DNA of 64,000 nt from Endomychus coccineus (lineage: Eukaryota > Arthropoda > Insecta > Coleoptera > Endomychidae), in NCBI GenBank assembly GCA_958510875.1, contig OY294068.1:19882297-19946296 (forward strand). The letters run 5' to 3'. The notes below the pieces were generated by a model. That model was not told the DNA's origin, did not search any database, and saw only the letters and a program-made list of their open reading frames with translations. The position numbers and the translations under genes are program-made. Of the stretch, positions 56,520 through 64,000 are shown piece by piece. How positions within the stretch are numbered: the first letter of the stretch is position 1; every line of letters begins with the position of its first letter.

Positions 56520-56551
<32 letters not shown>
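56520..56551. repeat. (TAA)n microsatellite
   Basis: Ten or so AAT/TAA triplets forming the 3' tail of the adjoining - strand non-LTR element. Confidence 0.95.
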
Positions 56552-56554
<3 letters not shown>

Positions 56555-57770
56555 TGCCTTTATTTTGTACAATGTAAAAAGAAAATACAATGTAAAAAAG
56601 AGATAGGCGAAGTTTAGCTTATGCTACTCATACTTAACCTCTAACAGGAATAAAATAAAGAGAAAGACTCAAAAGAAAGTATTAACTTACTTATCTAATT
56701 TTAAACTACCAGGAAAGAGGGGAAAACATAATAATCTAAGAATCTGAAGTTTGTTACAGAGAAAAGAAATAGATTCATGCAATAGTAAATAAAATACTTC
56801 ACAAACTGCAATATATACCCAACTGTTCTTTTTATAAGTCCAGTAGCGTCGATTTAAGTTTTCTCTTTTCAATTTCAACACCCTGCATCTCGAAAACGAA
56901 GCCTTCTGAACCTGTTTTGAACGCAGGGGGTATAGAATTATATATTGTAGCTGCATTGTAGGTGAAACATCTGTTTGAACAAATAAGACGAAATTTAGGC
57001 AAGTCTAAACTGTAGGTATGACGTATGCAGCGGTCATGCAAACTCCCTCCATATATTAGTCTACTTTCAAGGTACGGGGGAGTGGAGGTGGAGAGTACAC
57101 GAAAGACAAACGAGGTCATATGATATCTGAACAAATTTTTCGATCCTCAGCTGATACTCTGTCATATTTACGTAGACCAAAAACGAATTTACAACAGGGA
57201 TTTTGGATTTTTTCAAGGCGATATTCAGTAGTTTGAAGTAAGCAAGGGAAATACAAAACTAAGTCGTAGTTGAGGGTAGATAACACTAAACATTCATTCA
57301 TTTTTCCTCGGATTAAAACTTATTAATTTCCTATGCCTGCATACCTATCTTAAGACAAGGTAGGACTTTTTAACCAATAACGTTATATACTCCTCGAAGC
57401 GTAGTTCGCAGTCAAACATCACTTCAAGATTCCTAGCGCTATTTGAAGCTTTTAGAACTTGGCTCCGAGTCTTAAGCCGCATATCAGTATTTTCCTCTGC
57501 ATCAGCCATCAGACCAGAATTGAAGATAATATGTCAGCCTTTGCACGAGTTCAAAGTCAGATTGTGAGCATTTGAGTACTTTTCTAAGGACGTGAGATCG
57601 TCATTAATAAGATTAGACGCATCCTCAGATTTAGATGGGTCATATGAAAGATGCAGCTGAGTGTCATCAGAAAAAGACTGTATACTGACATATTTAACAG
57701 GAGGCCATGTCGAAGACATGTAGAAAACCCGTTTGATGATTAGTATAACATAGCATAAAGGATATATGAG
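56520..57770 (-). pseudogene. CR1/Jockey-like non-LTR retrotransposon, 3' half with (TTA)n tail
   Basis: On - the order is as follows. SIQSFSDDTQLHLSYDPSKS, the YADD box as FSDD, with DLTSLEKYSNAHNLTLN, lies at 57540-57700. LSTLNYDLVLYFPCLLQ and KIQNPCCKFVFGLRKYDRVS lie at 57130-57300. LESRLIYGGSLHDRCIRHTY, LDLPKFRLICSNRCFTYNAA and TIYNSIPPAFK lie at 56890-57090. This is the complete palm-to-C-terminus order of a CR1/Jockey-type ORF2, split by frameshifts. The 3' UTR contains ACAAAATAAAGGCAATTTAT and ends in (TTA)n at 56520-56551. It is 5'-truncated before the RT N-terminus, as usual for target-primed insertion. PLE RT sequence on + begins right next to it. Confidence 0.82.
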
Positions 57771-57784
57771 AAAGTTAACAACTT

Positions 57785-58140
57785 CCAAGACGCACTAAGT
57801 TTGTCTGTACAAAATTCTTTGAGACTAATAATTGCAAAGTTGAAATATTTCATACTTGAACCTGGTGATATTTTCGTTTCATTCGATGTTGTTCCGCTAT
57901 TTACAGATGGAACAATCCCCGAGATAAACATTCTGCAGAAATAGCTTTCAAATATTAATATCCCGATAAAAGCTGTCCAGAATGAGTGATTCTTACGTCT
58001 TTATGCATGGAGCAAACATTTTTCGCTTTCAACAGAAACTCCTATGAAAAAACAAGCGGATGTGAAATAGGCTATCTGCTCTCACCTTTTTTGGCTAATA
58101 GTTTCTAGAAATTTGGCGTAGATATGTCGGTTATATATTC
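57785..58140 (+). pseudogene. PLE reverse transcriptase, N-terminal palm fragment
   Basis: Reads SLRLIIAKLKYFILEPGDIF, VSFDVVPLFTDGTIPEINIL and, in another frame, FFAFNRNSYEKTSGCEIGYL and LSPFLANSF. 'D.LVSFDVVSLFTN.P', with its catalytic Asp, and 'F.FNGK.Y.Q..G.AMGNPLSPFLANLFM' are hallmark Penelope RT blocks. In-frame stops follow LQK and SF. The YVDD box and the nuclease are missing. It is immediately adjacent to a different PLE remnant on the opposite strand and to the non-LTR element. Confidence 0.72.
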
Positions 58141-58689
58141 GCGATTATAAGTAAATATTTTGATTTACATGGCTTTTTGAATATGACCAATTTGATTCAC
58201 TCGAATTCACTATAGAATTATATGTATATAGAATAATTTCTATATTGGGTGCAAATGAGGTATCTAGATCATGTTCAAGTGAGATATAGTGAAGAAAAAA
58301 GCTTGCCTACATGTACCTTTTAAAACATGAACTGCGCATTCCCTATTCTTCCGTAGGGTGTTACCATTACATTTTAAATTACCTAAATTTACTTAATTAT
58401 GAGAAACACCGTATTTAAGTTATTCCTCTTATGAAATGTAATAATACATAGAAAAATAGTTAATGAACCCTTACTGCGGACTATGCAAAGTTACTACATA
58501 TTAACATTAAACAGATTTACGACAATGAAATGAAGCGATTCCCAAAAGATCGTCCTCTTCACTGATATATCCACGTCATAACCTGTTCCGTTTCAAAGTT
58601 TAGGAGATTCCGTGATGAGTTGCCTTGTATCTATATAATATGAATTGAATGTTGTAGGATTTCTGTCGCTTCGAGAATATTTCGCTGAT
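58141..58689. other. unassigned AT-rich DNA
   Basis: Spacer between two PLE remnants on opposite strands. Nothing recognised until nuclease similarity starts near 58690. Confidence 0.35.
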
Positions 58690-60065
58690 AGAAGTTTGGA
58701 GCTTGGGCTAGGATTTTAATATTTTCGAAAAGGAGTTGATGATTAGTGTTAAGCTTTTGTCCCGCAAGTGCAGAACTACTGGTGCCACGAAGCCTTGTAC
58801 AATGCTCATATTATTTCACACGAGTAGCTACTGTACGACCTGTTCCACCAATGTAGTCTTTACCGTTAGAACAAGGAATAATATAGACACCTTCTAAATG
58901 AAGAGGAGGAGGGTCTCCAATAGGTTTGTGAAATTATGATAGTGGAGTGTGAAAAACCGAGTAGAAATATTATGTTTTCTAAGGATTTTGGAAATTTGAT
59001 CTGTTATGTTTCCAGTATATGGAAGATAGGACAGTGGAAGGGGTTTGTGGCTTGGGTTGATTTGAAATTTCAGGCGAAATGTATTCCTTAATGACTTTCT
59101 GAATGTTACAATGGGAGAAACTATTTGATAATAAGACAGATGAGAGATGTTTTAATTCTGTTTTTAAGGATTGGGGTTGAGATAAGTTGACAGCTCTGTA
59201 GAGCAAGGAGTTTATGACAGATTGATTCTGGGTAGGATAGTGGTGGGAAAGGACATTGCGATATCTATCGGTCTGAGTGGGTTTTCGATACACAGAATGT
59301 CCTAAAGTACCGTCAGTCTGTGGACTAACTAATACATCTAAGAACCGGAGTGAACTTTCTGATTCAACTTCCATGGTGAAAAGGTTATTGGGATGTAATG
59401 AATTTGGATAATGAGGAAGGGAACAAGATTTTCGCGACCATGTTGCCAAATAACAAAAACGTCGTCGACGAATCCAAACCAACATATGAGTCAATAACAT
59501 CTTGCTCAAAAGTTTCCATGAGGATATAAGCTATGACCGGAAAAAGTGGGGAAGTCCATTGGAATGTTTTTGGCAGGTAACAGTTGAAAAATAATGGAAA
59601 GGGTGTCTGGAATGGTAACATTGGTGAAGAGTGATTCGTCATCGAATCTGACGAGCAAATCGCCTCCGTAAATTTTTAGCATTTGGAGTTTTTCAACGAA
59701 ATGGAAGGAATTTAGGATAGAACTGTTGGAATTACGTACAAGAGGTTTGAGAATAGATGAGAGCTATCGAGGGAGCTTATAAGTAGGGGATTCGATAGTG
59801 CTGACAATTGGTCTCAGAGGAACTGAGGGCTTATGAATTTCAGGAAAACCATATAATCGGGGATAAGAAATTTCTTATCTGGATCAGGAAGGGAAAAATG
59901 ACGAATGATTTGTGGAACTGAACGTTCTATAGAGTGAGTGGGATCTTTTAGTAAGAGTTTATAGGAATTAGTTTGGAGATGTTGTAGGATTTTTCAACAT
60001 AAGCTGAACGATTCTTAACAACAGTGAAGTTTTCTTTATCATTTCATAGTAATGATTGGCGAAAC
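58690..60065 (-). pseudogene. Penelope-like element, RT plus GIY-YIG endonuclease, most complete copy
   Basis: On - from 60060 leftwards: a start-side block (MPTFRQSLL), then [17 protein letters not shown] near the 'YG.PKIHK' site, and '[18 protein letters not shown]'. Next come 'DLLVRFDDESLFTNVTIPDT' and PLFPVIAYILMETFEQDVID, with the YVDD box read as SYVGLDSS in one frame. The C-terminal RT portion (58979-59509) reads SESSLRFLDVLVSPQTDGTL, GHSVYRKPTQTDRY and KEYISPEISNQPKPQTPSTV. The nuclease follows near 58700-58900: EGVYIIPCSNGKDYIGGTGR, then KILAQAPNFYQRNILEATEI. Several frameshifts and stops (for example after RVK) disable it. It belongs to the same subfamily as 23306-23785. Confidence 0.87.
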
Positions 60066-61002
60066 GTCGGCATCAATTCGTGATATTGTGAATTCATACG
60101 AAAGCCAAGAATTTCCATAATATATGAATCAGAATATTTGAAAATGCTCAAAAGGAAGAAGAAAGAAAAATATAAGCTTTCAAAGACATAACACAACGTC
60201 TAGCTTATCTCAAACATCAACGGTACGTCTACACTATGTAACTGAAAAGGTTTCAGAGTTATCTATGACACGTAGCAAGTGCCGTATTTTACTTATTTGA
60301 ATTGATAAGCTAATAAGATTGTTGCTGTTATGAAGCAGCAATCAGTTATTACGAAATATTCATTGCCGTTTTTCAATAGTTTCTTCCCGACGAATAAGAT
60401 TGCTCTTCGAAATTCCTTAGTCTTATAAAAGGAGAGGAATATTTGTGTCCTATTTAGATGCGAATGATATTATATATAATTCTGAATAAACGGCGAAGGA
60501 TTCTGGTAGTAAACTCGATGAAGCGGCTCGGAATGAGCAATATCATATTTTGACATTCAATGTTCAATAATTCCCTGTGAATAATCTGAACGATAAATTA
60601 CTTCAGAACGAAATGAGTTTCCTACTGAGAATTTTAATGTTGGAAATTCCTATTGTTTTTAATTACTACTTTACGTTCATTCTGGTATTTCTTCAGAAAT
60701 ATTTGAAGGAAGATTCAATTCGTTTCTCGGCTAATTGCTTGAGCAGCAACGTTTAAGAAGCAATGAATTAAACGCGAAATAAAAAATTTGTTCGCTTCCG
60801 CAGCCAACGTTGATATGTAAATATGTTTCATTTATCTCTTCTGTTTCATAAAACTGGCTAATGTTAATCGTTAATTTTCTACTACAATGAATTCGCAAAG
60901 TTACTGACTATGGATTTATCAATATTTGGAACATTACAATGAAAAATCGATAATGGAAGCCACTATTTAGTGATGATTAATCATTTAACAGGTATACTGC
61001 GG
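60066..61002. other. unassigned DNA
   Basis: At 60035-60065, TAATGATTGGCGAAACGTCG resembles a PLE terminus on +. Beyond it no element is recognised. Confidence 0.35.
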
Positions 61003-61205
61003 AAGCTGGAGATTTTGACCGACTTTCTAAAAAAAAGAAAGAAGTCGAAATACTATTTTTGCAAAATGTTCTGTGGCCGATTTGAATCATTCGTAAGGGT
61101 TGAGTTGAGTGGACACGGCCTCCCGTTCACCCCTAAACGCTGAATTAACCCTATATTCAACCTCTTGCATTTTTTCCAGAAAGTTCCCCAGCTTATTGAC
61201 TGGAC
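61003..61205. mobile_element. GTCCAGTC-family element, left-truncated
   Basis: The right end is CTTATTGACTGGAC followed by TA, the TIR of members 1 and 2 at 48 kb. The interior CACCCCTAAACGCTGAATTA, then ACCCTATATTCAACC, matches member 1. The expected left TIR is not recognisable. Non-coding. Confidence 0.65.
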
Positions 61206-61251
61206 TATATTCCTATGATGATTTCCAAGAAGCTACTTTGTTCCGAAGATA

Positions 61252-62670
61252 CAGGGCGATGAACATTTTTTGATAAAACTGGTTCTGATATTCTTAAATG
61301 TGACCTTAATAAACGTATTGTCGAGTTATGTTATCAATGTGTCCTTGCCTTCCAACAACATTCCGCTTGATAAGATCCGATATTTTGTGCACTGACTGCA
61401 GGCATAAGTTTAAACGTGGATTCAATTTGAATACGACAGTTTGTATCTTCTGAATTGATTTGAACTAATTCCGTTTCATTTTCTGTACTTGGTGATTAAA
61501 CATTTGTTATTGAAAATCTCTATTATAATTCACTATACGAGATGACTGACATACGTTTCCTGTATGAACTTGCTGATAGGGATTCGTTACGGTGTAAACC
61601 TCTGTACATTGAACCATTTCCAAACCATAATGGTCCTGACAGAAAATCGTCCCAAACTATTCATCAACGTCTCCATGAAACTGGTACATTGGAACAAAGT
61701 AGAGAACCAGGAAAGCCAATGTCAGTAAGAGCGGTTGAATAGGAGGAAAATGTCCAAACATGATAAGAGGATAATCTCTAGGCAATTGTACTATAAGAAT
61801 TGGAAATATTTGGCATCAAATAATGTGACTGTGTATGAAATTTATTTGTTGTACCCTCACCACATACGTTTAGGCACTTCTATATGCTGTTTTCCCTCCA
61901 TGTATTGCATTTTGTCAATTGCTTTTGCACACAAAGGTTCAAATCCCTCAATTGCTTTCGCTGATTCCTTTCAACAATGAAACACGAAGTGCTATAAGGA
62001 ATTTTCATAATAACCAGGTATGGGCTTGAAAAAATCCACATGGGGTACTTGAAAATCGTGTTCAACTACAGTTTTCGTTGAACGAATTGAAATTTTGGAT
62101 AACGTATATCTGCGAGGTTTATCATAACTTTCTGGAACAATCTCTACCTGAATTGCACCATTGGTAACAAGAATTGCAATCTGGTTTATGTGATGATGCA
62201 CCACCGCATTTGAGTATGGTGGCTCGAGAGTTTTTAACAGCAGCATATGGAGATCGCTGGATTGTTCGAGGTGGACCATGGCCATGAGTGCCTGCTAGAT
62301 CACAGGATTTAAACATCAAGGATTAGGCCGTATGGGGCCATCTGAAGTCATTATTTCACGCTACGTCAGTGGAAAATATGGAATATTTGAGAAATCGTAT
62401 AATTGATTTGTGCAATTCAATAATGGTATTCTTAAAATAGTTCGACATGTAATGGATGCATGCTACCTAGCTGGTGATAGTCATTTCCAACAGTTATTGT
62501 AGATTAAGAAGCTTCACATGTGATAAACTATCCATTATTTTATTAATACCAACATCAACACTTTACCTAGAATATTAACATTACAAAAAATGTATCGCCT
62601 TGTATCAAACAAAGCGGCTTTCCGAAAATCATCACCTTGAATTTTTGCCTTATATTTACTGAACATCGTG
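61252..62670 (+). mobile_element. IS630-type transposon, tentative ends
   Basis: Left end CAGGGCGATGAACATTTTTT and reverse-complemented right end CACGATGTTCAGTAAATATA share CGATG..CA with a 3-nt indel, and TA flanks both (61250-61251, 62671-62672). The 1419-bp span fits the transposase it contains. The TIR match is short, so the borders are provisional. Confidence 0.5.
61542..62500 (+). pseudogene. DUF4817/IS630-type transposase, decayed
   Basis: The N-terminal frame 61542-61742 reads MTDIRFLYELADRDSLRCKP, LYIEPFPNHNGPDRKSSQTI, HQRLHETGTLEQSREPGKP. This is the DUF4817 helix-turn-helix pattern ('Y..A.GN...A..LY.E.FP.R..P....F..LH.RL.ETGS....R..GRP') of insect IS630-like transposases. The catalytic region near 61990-62300 reads IRNFHNNQVWA and NPHGVLENRVQ, then DDAPPHLSMVAREFLTAAYG and DRWIVRGGPWP, with the second Asp in DDAPPH. 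Next comes SQDLNIKD, carrying the third Asp, before a stop and AVWGHLKSLFHATSVENMEY. The first catalytic Asp region is lost or mutated. Many stops and shifts make it the most eroded of the transposases here. Confidence 0.78.
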
Positions 62671-63139
62671 TATAATAACAGAAAACTGGGAACTTATCCA
62701 CAATTGAAACTTATTGTTCTGATTTTGTGGTCAGGTATAATTATTTGACACGTTCTTCGCACAATATCTTCAGGCCCATGATGGGAGGGATTTGAATGAA
62801 TAACAACCAAGGGGCAAGAAGGAATCACCTTCGTGATAATAGTCGGCGCTCAATGTTACCCATCGTTTTCATTATATCAGACAAGACTTCGACAGTTGGA
62901 ACTGTAACAACACATGAATGCTTTTCGGAAAAACACTAAGCACCTATCATTTTCAATTTCATGGCCTCGCAAAATTTCAACATTTCACCATTTGATTTGA
63001 ATATTGTGCATTCAGATTGAGAAAAAAATTGAATCAGTAATGATAAGTGTGTACTATCCTCATTTTCCAAGAAATATGACTGATCAAACTTCATTCATTC
63101 AATAAACTATAAGAGGGTTCACACTGTGGATACGGTGTG
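62671..63139. other. unassigned AT-rich DNA
   Basis: No recognised sequence. Confidence 0.35.
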
Positions 63140-63262
63140 ACATCATGGATAAGAAATAATCACCCTTATCCACTCAAGAAACTATTAAAATACTGAGGAT
63201 CTTTCACTTGGACACCGGAAGACCCTTAGGTATTTTAATAATTGTATTTTTATTGAATAAGT
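63140..63262. repeat. inverted repeat made of two PLE-type termini
   Basis: The left arm AATAATCACCCTTATCCACT ... ATACTGAGGATCTTTCACTT is roughly complementary to the right arm 'GACCCTTAGGTATTTTAATA ... GTGTGGTTATTATT'. Both arms correspond to the PLE end at 6990-7085. Same head-to-head structure as 3725-3868. A PLE RT fragment on - lies 300 bp to the right. Confidence 0.55.
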
Positions 63263-63574
63263 GTGGTTATTATTATTATCTTATAGCCATGACCAGAATG
63301 AACTGGATTAGAAATCGAAATGTGCTTGTTTGAATACTATTTGGGGATAATAATGAAAACAAGTGGTGTTTTAGAAGTGATAAACTTTCTTGAGAAATGA
63401 TGTGATCTGTAATCAAGATACTGACGCTGACGCTGATTTCTCAACATTATTTTTTCTTATATGGCAAAATGTTTTCCTTTTACCGAATTGAAATGTTCCT
63501 TTTAGTTTGACCCATATAACATTTTGAACACTACTCATATTCGATTTTGTAAATCCCGATTTTGTCGAAGTTGG

Positions 63575-63875
63575 AAACTTTATCGAAGGTGTTGTCTAAG
63601 CGGTTTTTTAGCTTGTTTTGGTTGTATTGCAGATTTATAAAACAAATTTTGGATCTTATGAATTCCTGAAGGATGATAAGTGAAACTTTTGAAATTTATT
63701 GAACTATTTGAAGGTGATGACTCTAATTTGGTTACTGGGCTCCGTTCCAATTTTTTTTGCTTAGAAATTGAATTATTCATCAAAGATTTGTCGTAACCAT
63801 TGTCCAACGCTGTTTGCCGAAGTTTCTCGACTTCGTTGTTATAATTTTGCTGGCTCACGATGACGTTCAATAATC
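63575..63875 (-). pseudogene. PLE reverse transcriptase C-terminal fragment
   Basis: The 96-codon - frame reads NYNNEVEKLRQTALDNGYDK, SLMNNSISKQKKLE and later FKSFTYHPSGIHKIQNLFYK and QAKKPLRQHLR. This matches the Penelope-RT tail '(F/Y)..E...I...A..NGY....I...I.K', followed by 'Y....S..I...F......F...N.L...L'. The frame is intact but cut off from both the RT core and the nuclease. Associated terminal repeats lie at 63140-63262 on its downstream side. Confidence 0.6.
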
Positions 63876-64000
63876 TATGAACAATAGATGGGTATACCTA
63901 TTTGTTTGAGTGGGGCTTCTGTTACTTGTCATCGGGACGAAAATTTTGGTATATACAAGTAAAGGTTTTGATTTATATGACATTGTGAACACGCTTAAGA

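Overview
The window is AT-rich eukaryotic DNA with no long intact reading frame, no prokaryotic-style gene packing and no recognisable host gene. The mix of mobile elements suggests an arthropod, most likely an insect: Penelope-like elements (PLEs) with GIY-YIG endonucleases, Jockey/CR1-like non-LTR retrotransposons, mariner and other IS630/Tc1-mariner transposons, P-element-like transposase remnants, a hAT-type MITE and long palindromic TIR elements. The species cannot be named from this. Every coding match is broken by stops, frameshifts or truncation, so this looks like intergenic or intronic DNA that collects transposons.

Layout. 0-10 kb: an ATG-less charged ORF at the left edge, a 220-bp MITE with an 8-bp target duplication, a non-LTR C-terminal fragment, a PLE terminus arranged as an inverted repeat, a PLE RT/GIY-YIG pseudogene (5.9-7.1 kb) lying between two ~300-bp direct repeats, and a non-LTR 3' end. 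10-24 kb: two broken copies of one Jockey-like RT family on +, each followed by a C-terminal fragment of the same family on -; a duplicated Ty3/gypsy RNase H scrap; two copies of an unclassified ~1.4-kb repeat (third copy at 34 kb); a PLE endonuclease with an inverted junction. 24-38 kb: largely unassigned sequence, then a non-LTR RT fragment, a mariner with TIRs and TA duplications but an internal deletion, a 1289-bp IS630/mariner-type element with both ends, a hammerhead-ribozyme-like motif at a PLE terminus next to a 40-bp perfect palindrome, and a foldback element. 38-54 kb: non-LTR fragment, tandem repeats with ~207-bp and ~530-bp periods, and a pair of related ~1.5-kb segments carrying P-like transposase pseudogenes. 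One of the pair is interrupted by a 953-bp palindromic element whose empty site is preserved in the other. A TIR family whose 1170-bp member is a palindrome built of ~140-bp subrepeats follows. 54-64 kb: mariner and non-LTR fragments, a 217-bp tandem duplication, two more PLE RT fragments plus an RT/endonuclease remnant, and a DUF4817-type IS630 transposase pseudogene.

No cooperating gene system is visible. The most interesting items are structural: the hammerhead-like PLE terminus, the head-to-head PLE junctions, the palindromic elements, the filled/empty site pair with a locally identical block suggesting gene conversion, and an antisense frame kept open in both copies of the 44/51-kb duplication. 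All family assignments rest on reading translated motifs; no database search was possible.
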